This document shows, piece after piece, positions 49,131-60,368 of a stretch of 64,000 bases of DNA (position 1 is the stretch's first letter; the number at the start of each line of letters is the position of its first letter). Both the position numbers and the translations under genes were made by a program. The stretch comes from Amaurobius ferox (taxonomy: Eukaryota > Arthropoda > Arachnida > Araneae > Amaurobiidae), in the NCBI GenBank assembly GCA_951213105.1, contig OX578142.1, forward strand, positions 121,181,354 through 121,245,353, read 5' to 3'. A model generated the notes under the pieces. It ran no database searches, was not told the origin of the DNA, and was given only the letters and a program-made list of their open reading frames with translations.

Positions 49131-49353
49131 GATACGTATTTTAAATGACATGAGAAGAAGCAAAAAATGGTAAGCATTTACTTCTAAGGAAGGAACATCT
49201 GCTCTATTTATATCCACTATATGTATCACGATAAAAATAATAAAGTATTTCCCTGTAAAATAGTAAAGTTATTTCTATCCTACAAAACACGATAATGAAA
49301 TAGTGTCTGAAGAAAAAATCCGTTGACCGTTACATCCACGAGCCAGCTACTCA

Positions 49354-49806
49354 ATGACTTCCTTCTTTGTGTGGGCTGGTGGAGATAATTTTCCAGAAAA
49401 GAATCGAAGACCAGCTTTGGGCCTACAAGCATCACGCGGTCCACTTTCGGTGTGTGTGTGTGTGTGTGGAGGGGGGGGGGGGTGCTCTGGCTTCTGCTAT
49501 CGGAGTCAGATACGAGGTCTAATATTGGCCGAGAAAAAAAGGGTATGTTGGCCATTTCAACTACGATCCATCGTACTCATCATCGATAAGGGGAAAAAAA
49601 TAAATCCAGCCGGCCGGCCTACCAGGAAATCTCCAGATATCCGTCTGCTGTATCCGGACCTATATCCACACATGTGTATGCACACGAAGTATGAATGTCC
49701 TCCCGGCAAGGCTAGGGGCAGATACAAAGAATCTTATGACAAAACTTATCAGGAAGAACTTATTACGTTTCTACAATTTGTGACGTTAAAAATTAAATCG
49801 TTGTAA
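49354..49806 (+). other. 150-residue open frame of uncertain status
   Basis: The frame crosses a (GT)n-plus-G-run (49449-49482), which makes its N-terminal half doubtful. The C-terminal part (INPAGRPTRKSPDIRLLYPD, then KYECPPGKARGRYKESYDKT, then TFLQFVTLKIKSL) has a protein-like composition. It could be a small exon or transposon remnant. No domain was recognised and no splice or poly(A) signal supports it. A 91-residue frame on the opposite strand overlaps. Confidence 0.3.
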
Positions 49807-49809
49807 TTG

Positions 49810-51125
49810 CACAATGTTGATAGTATCAGCTTCATTTTGTACTCAATGGCAGGACTGAAACAGCAGTATTATAGATTAGTCGTTAAACTCATAACATGAT
49901 GGGTTGCAAGAAGGTTAGTAAAAAATCCCGTCTTATACTTCTGCTTGCGTATGTTGCTCTCCTGACATCTGACACATGTGGATTCCTCCTGATGATTATT
50001 ATTAATTATTGTATGACCCTTATCAAAACATAATTACTTTACCATTTCCAAATAAAACAGAATCATTTTAAGGCCCTTTAAACTCTCTAACAACAAAAAA
50101 AAAAAAAAAAAATCTGCTCAACGAAAAGTGAAACTCACTATATATTGGACTAAGGATACTAAATTAATCATTCCCTCATAGCGACAGGGATTAGCAAAGA
50201 AATTAAATATTTTAACTATTTCATTAATTCAAGTATTTTAGTCAAGTATTATATTAATAATTTCAAATATTTTAACAAAAATTTCAATATTTTGCATTAA
50301 ATTTTCGTGAATTTGGCGACGTTTTCCAAAAATCGCCGTTAGCGATATTTTACCAAATTTATCACAAAATATGTCGCCTAGGGTACAGACAGATAGACAG
50401 AGAGACGGGCTTTTCTTATATAGTACATCTATATTATAAATATCTTACTTAAAAATTTAATTTTTGCGAAAGTGAAGAAATTTTTTTAGATAATCCAAAT
50501 GATAATATAAAATATATTAACCACTTTGTTTTGCTTGTTTGAATAAACCAATCATATTTTTAAAATTATTTTTTAAAGAGCATTTAATTTTTTAATGCTC
50601 CCAACTTTGTTGTTGTATTAATTTTAGTATTTAAGCACATTTCAACAAAAGTTATATTTTAAGAAATCGGGACAAATAAATTTTCCATAATAATTGTAAA
50701 GTCAATTTTTCATTAAAAAAATCTATCTCTAAAAGTTTAATGAAAGAGTTTCTAATTCCACAAACGGTATAATCTGGATGTCTATATAGGGATGCCTGAT
50801 CATAAGGTGTGTGTGTGAGGAGGGGGGGGGGTTGAAAGAGGGTTGTATATCAATACTATTTATTTAATTATTCCTTTATAAAAATGAATACTATAAATAT
50901 ATACCTGCATTTACTTAAAAATTTAATTGTGCGCAGAATATTTCTTTTTATTGTCTTTATTATTGTTTGTATCTTTGTTATTGTTGCTTACTAATATCTA
51001 ATTATCGGGCCCCATGTTTCCTCGAAACATCTTCATTAGCTTCATAGTAAACACGCTTCTACATCATGTCTCAGATATAATCAAAATACTTTTATTTTTA
51101 AAATATAGTATCAATGTATATTTAC
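49810..51125. other. Intronic stretch with repeat tails
   Basis: No exon recognised. Holds an A-run at 50094-50111, a CAGACAGATAGACAGAGAGA tract at about 50385-50405 downstream of GGCGAC/TCGCC-rich DNA, and a GT/G-run at about 50805-50830. Confidence 0.45.
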
Positions 51126-51129
51126 TTAC

Positions 51130-51213
51130 AAAATACAAATACTGTAAACTGCAGCTCTAGTCGTAATGAATAATAGGACTTTTCCTCTTCTTTCTCTTCC
51201 TCCGCATTAAGTT
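51130..51213 (-). CDS. TMEM272-like membrane protein, 84-bp exon
   Basis: The acceptor CTTCGTCTAG and the perfect donor GTAAGT bracket a frame reading LNAEEEKEEEKSYYSLRLEL then QFTVFVF plus split codons. An acidic cytoplasmic stretch leads into the first transmembrane helix, completed by the 48-bp exon 9.4 kb away. Phase 1 on both sides; joined codons are Glu at the 5' and Leu at the 3' junction. Short exons like this are missed by simple ORF scans. Confidence 0.75.
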
Positions 51214-51865
51214 CTAGACGAAGGAAAATTTAAAATTGTAAATATTAGCGATCTTTTTCAACACACATTGCAATATCATTCAATACAGACTGTTGTGTTG
51301 TACATGTTACCCTGTTGTTATAATGCATATAAACGTTAGCGAAAGTTTACATTTATAATATTTTCAAAGACACTGCTGTTTATATATAGTGTCAATATAC
51401 ATTTTGTTATTTTCTAATTAATGTTTTTTGTAATGGCCCCATTTGTCCTATTTGTAGCTTCAAGGTATTGACAGACTGCGTGTGCTAGATTTTACAAGAA
51501 TTCGCAGTATATAACATAAATATAGAACCATTTTTTTATAAAATCTTCCACAGGCACCCCTCTCTTGGTAGTAGGGCCATATTTGGCACCTTCGAGGCTA
51601 TGCCGCGATACTTTGCGCATCATCATCGACCACGATTCTGGAGCAACCCCTGAAAAGTTTCGAAATCCATGTGCTTAGGCGCCTTTAAAAAATTGTTCAA
51701 TGTGTGTATATGAGTATTTTCTTTATTTTTATAAACGATATTTTTATAAACTCGAGTACTATATATTTCTGACCTATATAGGTTCTTTGATTTTCTGAAT
51801 TGTTAAATTAAGTGGATATTATTATTACTGCATTACTTTTGAGTCATCAGATTGTACATTTTAAC

Positions 51866-51999
51866 ACATACACACACACACGCACGCACGCACGCACATT
51901 CACAGACACACACACACACACAGGCACGCACGCACATTCACACACATACACATACACACAAGCACACACACACACACACACACACACGCATACACACAC
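51866..51999. repeat. (CA)n and (GCAC)n microsatellite
   Basis: Compound ACACAC, GCACGCAC and CATTCACA units over about 130 bp. The His/Thr-rich frame is not a protein. Confidence 0.9.
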
Positions 52000-52159
52000 C
52001 AAAAATATGATGTGGACAGCACATTATTTTAACTGTACAGTGCAATGAATTCACTTCCTTCACAGTGAAAATAATTATGTATCAGATCTACGGCACAATG
52101 TTTTTAATGTTGAATTGGCGCTTTTCCGAATGACAACATGTAAAACTATTTCGAAGTAC

Positions 52160-52410
52160 ACAATTAACTTATATTTCACGCAAGTCTAAATTGACAATTA
52201 TCAATAGTCATAGCATACGCAATGAGCAATAGAGTCCATATATTAAAATATTTTAATAATTAATCCATCAATTTGGCATCATTTTCGTTAACTTAGCGTC
52301 ATTATTGCAATTTTAACGACAATTTCGCCAATCTGGGGTGACATATGGCCAAATTGGTGATATTTCGCTATATTAATCGCCAAAATTATCACCAAGCGTT
52401 AGAAACAAAT
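52160..52410 (+). repeat. Repeat R6, copy 1
   Basis: Matches 59450-59680 in inverted orientation (shared AATTGACAATTATCAATA, AATATTTTAATAATTAATYC, GGCGA/TCGCC motifs). Followed by (AT)n at 52421-52453 and an A-run at 52499-52519. Confidence 0.55.
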
Positions 52411-52419
52411 GGAGAAAAG

Positions 52420-52459
<40 letters not shown>

Positions 52460-52673
52460 AATTTAAACAAATTATCATTAAAGTGACCACTAAGAATAAA
52501 AAAAAAAAAAAAAAAAAATTACAAGTATAAATTCAATATCAGAATAGTTATCAATTATTTGATTAATAATAAATAAATAATAAATAAATAATAAAATTTA
52601 ATTTTATAATCTCCATGTTTTATCTCCATGTTTATATTCTCCATATGTTCAACAGTTACACACTTAGTCTATA

Positions 52674-52735
52674 CTTCCCGGTCGTCCAAATAGTTGCTCT
52701 AAGTCCTCTGGATGAGTTGGACGGCCTGGGGTTTC
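52674..52735 (+). mobile_element. 62-bp 5'-truncated SINE (tail only)
   Basis: The sequence is the 3' end of the SINE family (CTTCCCGGTCGTCC...GAGTTGGACGGCCTGGGG). It is bordered by a perfect 15-bp target duplication, CACACTTAGTCTATA, at 52659-52673 and 52736-52750. This proves insertion of the tail alone. Confidence 0.85.
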
Positions 52736-52750
52736 CACACTTAGTCTATA

Positions 52751-53550
52751 ACCTTAACTGTAAACTGTTTTGAGTTGGCTCAAAGCTTAGTCAGTCTCAA
52801 TTACACTACAATGTATACAGAACATGTGGTAACTCAATTTATGTTATTTTGTTCTTATTCTTTTTCATCTTTTGAACATTACATTGTATTCTCATAATTA
52901 ATATTACAAGGCATCAAACCGATATATTTGATTATTTTGTTTGATTATTTTTATATTTATATTTGATCCATTTTCTACATTCTTCTACGTCGGGGCATGT
53001 GCATAATTTCTGTAATGCAATTTACAGTTATGTGCACAGAAACGTAGAAGTTCAGCATTACCGAACCAGGTATGGCCCTTGATAACGTACATGGTTTCGG
53101 AAATGCTTTTCACTTTTTTCAATTATATTCATTCTCACAAAAAAATATTTTGGGGAGCCAGAAAGGCTTAACTCCATGTGCAATTTTTTCTGTTTGAAAC
53201 TTTATATCTTATACACTATTCATGCATTTACACCATGTGTTTATGCAGGCAACAAGGGGGTTAATACCTGCATTACATATGTGATTTATAACACTTAAAA
53301 TTTATTTTAATCTAAAGGTGTAGTTAAAGGATTATATTCACCAATTTTTCACCACATGTTAATTTTTTTTCAATTGTAGTACCTGTTTTATTTATAATGT
53401 TCTATTTATAATTTTCACACAAGCTTGTCGTAGAGTCAATTTTGATTTTAAATTTTCACTTCAGACTATTTTATTTTCACTTTTGCTCTACAGACCATTT
53501 TCAGTAAATATTCAATCTCTGATATTTATAATACAAGTAAATTAAAATTC
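52751..53550. other. Intronic stretch, nothing recognised
   Basis: AT-rich DNA without exon, RNA gene or element end that I can support. Confidence 0.5.
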
Positions 53551-53551
53551 T

Positions 53552-53872
<321 letters not shown>

Positions 53873-53883
53873 CCTCAGCTTTA

Positions 53884-53980
53884 TGACTAGAAGTTTGCAT
53901 TTTATTTTTCACTTGATTGATGATTGTCTGTTTGATACTTTTTTATTTGTTAGGCATTTTTTAATGTTGGGGTTTTCTGA

Positions 53981-54039
<59 letters not shown>

Positions 54040-54180
54040 AGTTTGAAATTCCAATGATAGAATCGAGAGAAGTTGCGACTCAAAAAACCCCAACATTAAA
54101 AAATGCCTATCAAATAAAAAAGTATCAAACAGATAATCATCAATCAAGTGGAAAATAAAATGCAAACTTCTAGTCATCAA
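53884..54180. repeat. Hairpin: near-perfect 100-bp inverted arms around (AT)n
   Basis: Arms 53884-53981 and 54079-54180 are inverted copies with few mismatches (GACTAGAAGTTTGCATTTTA; GGCATTTTTTAATGTTGGGG). Between them lie (AT)n at 53987-54032 and about 45 unique bp. Likely a foldback/MITE whose centre is the microsatellite. A looser relative lies at about 58780-58850. Confidence 0.8.
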
Positions 54181-54339
54181 ACAAGAAACATCAATGGAAA
54201 GGGATTGATTATAGAAAATCAAATAAAAATATAAATGACTGTTGGCGAATTGTTAAACAAAATTATTACATATCACGAGAATGATGTTAACAAATAAATC
54301 GCAACATATGAAATTGAACATATTTAACGCTAGTCCTTT

Positions 54340-55391
54340 TTTAAAATTTTATGTGATTTTTTGATGAACTTATTTGAAAAATGTGCAATATCTCGAGAAC
54401 GGTTCATGCTAACATTCAAATGTTTGTGTCAATCATTTTCTAATGAAAAATTACATAATAAATGATTATTTAAGTAACTTTACTGAAGGTTTTGATTTTT
54501 TGATGATTTTTTCAAAATTTCATTCGAAAATTTGAGGATCTTCTGAACATTCGATTACGTTTAAAACCAATAAGTTTCCAGTATTCGCCGATTGTAATTT
54601 TTGTACAAAATTTCTTTCAAATCGCTCGATTCGTTCGGGAGATATCGTCTCTACAGTCTCACGAACACATACATACACACACACACACAGACATCACTTC
54701 AAAAATGCTCGATTCGTGTTCAGGGATGCTTGAAACTTGTTTTCCCATCGAAAACTATGGGAGAAGGAAAGTATTGTAACAGGGTCGAAAATTCGAATTC
54801 GGGTTTTCGGCGGGAGAGCACGTTTCAAGCATCCCTGAACACGAATCGAAAATTTTTCAGGCGATGTCTATGTGTGTGTATGTAAGTATGTGCGTGTGTG
54901 TGTCCGTGTGTGTGTGTCCGTGTGTGTGTGTGTGTCCATGTGTGTGTGTGTGTGTGTCCGTGTGTGTGTGGGTGGGTGTGTCTCCGTGTGTGTCCGTGTG
55001 TGTGTGTGTCCCCGTGTGTGTGTCCGTGTGTGTGTGTGTGTGTCCGTGTGTGTGTATGTCCGTGTGTGTGTCCGTGTGTGTGTGTGTCCGTGTCCGTGTC
55101 CGTGTATGTGTGTCCGTGTGTGTGTGTGTGTCTCCGTGTGTGTGTGTGTCCCCGTGTGTGTGTCCGTGTGTGTGTATGTCCGTGTGTGTGTCCGTGTCCG
55201 TGTGTGTGTGTCCGTGTGTGTGTGTGTGTGTGTCCCCGTGTGTGTGTCCGTGTGTGTGTATGTCCGTGTGTGTGTGTCCGTGTCCGTGTATGTGTGTCCG
55301 TGTGTGTGTGTGTCCGTATCCGTGTGTGTGTATGTCCGTGTGTGTGTGTGTGTATGTCCGTGTGTGTGTGTGTGTCCTTCCGTGTGTGTGT

Positions 55392-55423
<32 letters not shown>

Positions 55424-55560
55424 CCGTGAGTCTGTGGAGACGATATCTTACGAACGAAGGGCATGAAATTTGGTACAAAAATTGCAATTGATGAATACTG
55501 GAAACCTATTGTTTTAAACACAATCGAATGTTTGAAAAAAAACCCATTAGGACTAACCAT
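54340..55560. repeat. Nested inverted-repeat unit enclosing a 560-bp (GT)n minisatellite
   Basis: Outer arms at 54540-54660 and 55425-55550 are inverted (GAGATATCGTCTC with AGACGATATCTTACGAACGA; CATTCGATTACGTTTAAAAC with GTTTTAAACACAATCGAATG). Inner arms at 54708-54740 and 54823-54853 pair across GTGTTCAGGGATGCTTGAAA. The right half contains 54870-55432, an array of GTCCGTGTGTGTGT-type units. His/Thr and Cys/Val frames across it are not proteins. Confidence 0.8.
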
Positions 55561-55570
55561 TAATTGAGGA

Positions 55571-55870
55571 ATACTTGAGTAACGTATTTAAGCACAAATA
55601 ATATGAAAATGCAGCATACAGCTTGTTCGAGGATACATTGTATCCCCTTCATCAGTGCAAGAGAACCAACAAACCCAAAGTCAAAAATTTGAAATAGGCT
55701 CAAAGACGAAGACCCATTTCGTCTTTTTGACTTCGGCTTTGTTGGTTCTTTTGCACTTACGAAGGGGATTTATCGTATCCTCGAAACAGTTGTGTGCTGC
55801 ATTTTTATATTATCTGTGCTTAAATACGCTGCTCAAGATTTTCTTATCCTTTACACAACGGGATTTTTAC
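55571..55870. mobile_element. Foldback element FB1, copy 3 (best preserved)
   Basis: Left arm 55571-55690 and right arm about 55722-55840 pair over more than 110 bp (GTATTTAAGCACAAATAATA; AAATGCAGCATACAGC; CGAGGATAC; CCCCTTCATCAGTGCAAGAG). At the centre a short inner hairpin (GACGAAGACCCATTTCGTC) closes the loop. Defines the family also seen at 7.36 and 22.95 kb. Confidence 0.85.
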
Positions 55871-55993
55871 TTTCTAATAACCATTAATTACTAGTGGATT
55901 ACAAAACTATAAAGTTTGCCATTTCGATTTAATTCAAGAGATGGGAGATGTTTTTGTATTAATGCAAGTGTTTAATATAGAATGTGCCCCAAC

Positions 55994-56231
55994 CTGATAC
56001 TGAGTCTTCTTTTGGTTTGATGAGGATACTTTTCGGCATTCCAGTCGCAGGGCTGCATATCAGTTTTTGCTGTCTCAAGTCCATTATGCGTTTCTCGGAG
56101 CTGTAGATACCGGGTGAAGACTTTGACAGCTGACATAATTTGTGATTCCGCAAGTTAAAGACATCTTGGCTGGAGAAGCTCAGTCTTGGAGCTGATGATA
56201 TCCTCTCAAATCCTTGACGGAAGTGATCCCC
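55994..56231 (-). CDS. TMEM272-like protein, probable upstream cytoplasmic exon
   Basis: A strong acceptor (TTTTCTCTCTCCAG) opens a 79-codon frame with GDHFRQGFERISSAPRLSFS, FNLRNHKLCQLSKSSPG and GMPKSILIKPKEDSVS, ending one base into a codon at the donor GTTGGG. That base joined to the AA starting the 84-bp exon gives Glu, so the phase matches. Content is polar and basic, as for a cytoplasmic N-terminal region, and is not conserved enough to prove membership. An in-frame Met at 56288 lies upstream of the acceptor, so a first-exon reading is possible. The N-terminus was otherwise not found. Confidence 0.55.
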
Positions 56232-56424
56232 CTGGAGAGAGAAAATCCAGAATGTATCCACTGAAGTACGTAATTGTAAATTAATCAATAAATATTAGAT
56301 GAATTTTTAGTGTTACCCTGCTTCCGTTTTAAATTATTTTATCATGTAAAAAATTTCTAGTAATTGTGTCAGGACATATTGAAATTTTATATTATTACTT
56401 TTCATACATACATAGTATAATGTA

Positions 56425-56545
56425 CGGGGAAAGTATTGTGACGGGTCGAAAATTTGAATTCGAGTTTGCGACGAAAGAGCACTTTTTAGGCATCCCTGAC
56501 CTCGAATCGATCGTTTTTGAGGTAATATATGTGTTTATGTACGAG
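56425..56545 (+). repeat. Left part of a 54-kb-type repeat, split by a LINE
   Basis: GGGAAAGTATTGTGACGGGT, then TCGAAAATTTGAATTCGAG and GCATCCCTGACCTCGAATCG, match 54766-54860. The repeat resumes at 58111. Confidence 0.7.
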
Positions 56546-56619
56546 CAGACAGAACCAGTAGAAAGTCCTGTAATCCATCCATTACTATGGATCAAGTCCA
56601 TTAGTATAGCTTGCCAATT

Positions 56620-57118
56620 ATCAAAATGGATAACCCAAAATATTTGGGTGTGACTCTAGATGCAGAACTGCGCTTTACCAAACATATAGAAAATTGTTCC
56701 CATAGAGCACTTAAGAAATTAAGCATTCTAAAAAGCTTATGTGGCACAAACTGGGGTGCAAACCCGAAAACCTTAAGAACAACCTACACTACACTTGTTA
56801 GACCCTAGACCCAATTTAGAATATGCAGCGCCAATATGGGCTCATGCCTCCGAGTCCGCTCTAGGAAAACTGGATAGAATTCAGGCAAGAGCAGCCAAAA
56901 TAATTATCGGTGCTGTCTCATCCACCAACAACACAAAAGCAGTGCGGGAGTGTGGCCTTCAGACTCTTGATCAAAGAAGAAGATATCATACAATTAAGTT
57001 CACAAACAAGGCTAATAGTCGAAACACTGAACACATCTCCCGTAGGACCTTTTTGAACTGGAATGGGAAGCCAAAACTCAAAAGGTCATCCACTATGAAA
57101 TATGACAAGGAAAATTAG
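56620..57118 (+). pseudogene. LINE reverse transcriptase C-terminal region
   Basis: KYLGVTLDAELRFTKHIE is the conserved segment after the RT catalytic domain. RTTYTTLVRP, then EYAAPIWAHASESALGKLD, IQARAAKIIIGAVSSTN and ECGLQTLDQRR follow after a frameshift near 56800. The YADD-bearing palm domain is missing through 5' truncation. A stop at 57116-57118 ends the second frame. Confidence 0.88.
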
Positions 57119-58060
57119 AGAAAATCTTGGCCTTGAACACGAAAAATATGATTTAAATCAAAAGCCTATTTTACCATCCTGCATCCCCCAAAACACCACT
57201 ATAAATTTGGATCTCGTGGAGCTCTGTTCAAAAAAGGAAAAGGAAACTATTGTCAAAGCAAAAGGAATAGAAACAAGTAAAACCTATTTGAGGTGTGATT
57301 TAGTACAGATGTACACTGGTGGATCCTCAGATGAGACTATCCTCAGGGGAGGAGCTGGCATTCACATTACTATGCCAAATGGCACAAAAAGACTCCAGAG
57401 CTTTGGAACTGGTAACATTGCTTTCAACTTTACATGCGAACTAAGAGCAATTCATGAGGCCTTAGACATTTATATTTCTTTCGAAGATGTAGACAGAGCT
57501 AGAGGACTTGTAATTTTCTGCGACTCTAGAGCTGCCCTACAGGCAATATACATCATGGACGCTCAGGGCTCTCGCATTGTATTCATAAACACATGGCTAC
57601 AATTGATAAAATGGGAAAACGTTGCATTCTACAGTGGATGCCTGCACATGTAGGAATAGACGGCAATGAGGCGGCCGATGAATTGGCCAAGGAGGCAAGG
57701 AACTTAAATAAAGACACCTCAAGCATTATCACTCTTGACGATGCTAATACTATCGCTAGATACAGACGTAGAGTGAAGCCTATAGGATTAGACCACCAGG
57801 TCTGTGTAATAAATGAGAATAGGGAGATCACCAAGACAATTGCCAGACTAAGAACTAGACACCTAGGTGGTAGGAAAATTAATGTGGATGGCACCAGAAC
57901 CTACAAATACTGTAGAAACTGCCCAGGTGAAGAACTTACACTGGAACACATATTTGACTGTCCAGCAATGCTTGCGGCTTTATAAAGCATTGGGGAATTC
58001 CCTTTCCTGGGAGAACTTTATAATGAGAAGATTGTGGATCTCGCTAGGGCAGTAATATTT
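57102..58060 (+). pseudogene. LINE RNase H domain and C-terminal zinc motif
   Basis: The usual TDGS motif reads MYTGGSS, so the first catalytic Asp is Gly. NFTCELRAIHEALDIY supplies the Glu, FCDSRAALQAIYIMD the second Asp, and after a frameshift near 57640 LQWMPAHVGIDGNEAADELA supplies the last region. The terminal CRNC...LEHIFDCPA is a CCHC-like motif of such LINEs. A TAA lies at 57983-57985 with a further shift. The protein would remove RNA from the cDNA hybrid; it is inactive here. Confidence 0.88.
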
Positions 58061-58110
58061 GCACATGGTTCAATTTGACTTCATATGGACACGACTTCAA
58101 CCAACCAACC

Positions 58111-58460
58111 ATGTACGAGAGCGTGTGTGTGTAAGTATGTGTGTGTGCTTGTAAATATGTTTGTGTGTGTGTGTATGGGGGGGGGGGACGGTATCTCACG
58201 AACGAATAGAGCGTTTCGAAAGAAATTTGGTAACAAAATTACAATCTGTGAACACTGGAAGTTTATTGATTTTAAACGCTATCGAATCTTTGGAAGACGC
58301 CCAAATTTTCGAATGAAGTTTTAAAAGAATCAGCAAAAAAATTTCAACTGTTCATGAGCTTCAAAACTGCTACGTCAATAATCATTTCTTATGTAATTCT
58401 TCATTAGAAAACGATTTACACAAATTTGAGAACGCTGGCATGAACGATTCTCAAGATATT
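58111..58460 (+). repeat. Right part of the LINE-split repeat
   Basis: After the duplicated target, (GT)n and a G-run are followed by ACGGTATCTCACGAACGAAT and ACACTGGAAGTTTATTGATT, matching 55430-55530. The repeat then continues to TCTCAAGATATTGTACTTTT, which matches the inverted form of 54385-54410. Confidence 0.7.
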
Positions 58461-58480
58461 GTACTTTTTTCAAACAAATT

Positions 58481-58665
58481 TATATATATATATATATATA
58501 TAATCCAAGAAAAAGAAGATTTAAAGGAATATGGGATAACCAAATGCTTTGCATTTAATGGTTGGGGAGGATTGCGACTCCCGCTCCCGTTTAAAATGAG
58601 TAGTGCATTTGCTTTTTGTGGATATGCATAGGAATTCTATTTGAATTTGATTACTGGTTTTTATA

Positions 58666-58705
<40 letters not shown>

Positions 58706-59195
58706 GAAGTTTGAAAATCCAATGAACGAAAAGTAAGAAGGTGTAACACGATAAACCTAACTTTTTTAAAAACACCCACAGAATAAAATATAATACAGCA
58801 AATCATCAATCAAATGGATAAAATATACTAAACACAAGCTATCAAGTTACAGAAAATCAACCAAATTAAAAGGTATGGAAACAAAAAAAGAAAAACTTAA
58901 GCTAAATTCAACTATCTAACAGACTTACAAAACAAAAGTAAAAATCAACTATTCCTCAAGCAAATGGAAAAAAAATAAATATCGAATCAACAAGTCAATG
59001 AAAAATATAAAGGTATGGAATCGAAATAAGTATAACAAACGAAATCAAGCACAAACGCCTTACACGTGGACGAGGCTCTAAGCCTAAATCATGAATTGTT
59101 AACCTCTACAAAAATCTAATCATGTCAAAGTTTTTTGTGGAAGCAAACACAAAAATGTATGTTTCTGAAGAAATAGATAGATTAAATCTATAAAC

Positions 59196-59279
<84 letters not shown>
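58481..59279. repeat. Three (AT)n arrays and AT-rich spacers
   Basis: AT runs at 58481-58502, 58668-58703 and 59201-59279. The spacer 58730-59100 has no recognised gene; part of it loosely resembles the arms at 54.1 kb. Confidence 0.85.
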
Positions 59280-59288
<9 letters not shown>

Positions 59289-59449
59289 CAATTGTGAAAT
59301 ATCTCCACTTTTCATATGTGATAAATTTGTTTTTATGTGATATATTTGTTAGCATCATTCTCGCGTATCTAGTTCGTTCCATTGAGAGAAGACACTTTGT
59401 ACAATTTTTTTGTATTTCAACGCCTAACAATTCGCCAACATTCATTTAT

Positions 59450-59680
59450 GTGTAAGAAATGCTCTTCTCTCCGTTCGTCTGTAACACTTAGCGATAAATC
59501 TGGCGAACTTGGCGGTATTTTTTCCCAGATTGACGAAAATATCGTCACAATTGCAAAACAAAAATAACGCCAAATTAATGAATTAATTTTTAAAATATTT
59601 GAATATATGAACTATATTGTTTATGCTGATGCTATCAATATTGATAATTGTCAATTTAGAGTTGCGTGAAATAATGTCCA
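59450..59680 (-). repeat. Repeat R6, copy 2
   Basis: Inverted match to 52160-52410, including TTGATAATTGTCAATTTAGA and AACGCCAAATTAATGAATTA. Confidence 0.55.
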
Positions 59681-60080
59681 TTGATAAAAATGTCCCAGAA
59701 AGCATATCTGAAGACAGGATCTCGGGAAAGCATAGATATTATACCAATAGACTTAATATTTATTAATGAAAGCACGTGATGGGGGAGGTTTAAGTGCTTG
59801 GTTTAAATACCTCCTGCAGTAAAAAAGAATCCATTAGCGAGTTTCCTCTCTTCTTCAGTACAGTATTCATATAGACAATTCTACCTCCTTAGGCATATTC
59901 ACTAGGTAAAGTTTATTATGATAAAATGATTTTATACAAAGTCTGCTTTTATTTGATCTATGAAAAAGGAAGTGGGTACAGTGCAGGATTTTATTTTGTT
60001 TTCCAGTATGAGTCTTAATACCCCTGCCTATGCCAATATTTGGGGGCACAAAAAATTTCCGTGCTTAGGATCCCAAGGGT

Positions 60081-60095
60081 CTTAATCCGGCCCTG
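60081..60095 (-). repeat. Solitary DNA-transposon terminus
   Basis: On the minus strand CAGGGCCGGATTAAG, a terminus common to several animal DNA transposons, continues toward lower coordinates (CCTTGGGATCCTAAGC). No partner end was found within about 1 kb. Confidence 0.4.
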
Positions 60096-60368
60096 AGTGA
60101 CAGCCACATTAAGTTAACTATTGTAAATAAACAAGAAGTACACTCATGTCCAAAAGTGAAGCATAGTTGCTGTTTATGTGAAAATTTCAGGAAATCTACA
60201 TCGGAATGGAAGGAAACACGATATGCGGGTGTAATAGGTTATAGAAGAAGAAAAACAAGGATAATAACGACTTTTATTATCTAAAGAAAAGGGTTCAAAG
60301 AAAAAGGGTCACAATACGAGTGTCAACCTCAGTGAAACAGAATGATTAAAACAATGTGATGCTGCAGT

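Larger units (their letters stand above)
56546..58110 (+). mobile_element. 5'-truncated non-LTR retrotransposon with RNase H
   Basis: A 9-bp target duplication ATGTACGAG flanks it (56537-56545 and 58111-58119), and it ends in an AACC-type tail. It holds the C-terminal part of the polymerase, an RNase H domain and a terminal zinc-binding motif in plus orientation. Jockey/I-type LINEs have this order. It lies inside another repeat that is contiguous when this segment is ignored. Confidence 0.85.

Noticed and set aside
54825..55560. 200-230 residue Cys/Val and His/Thr frames
   Set aside because: They are translations of the GT/CA minisatellite, open in several frames on both strands at once.
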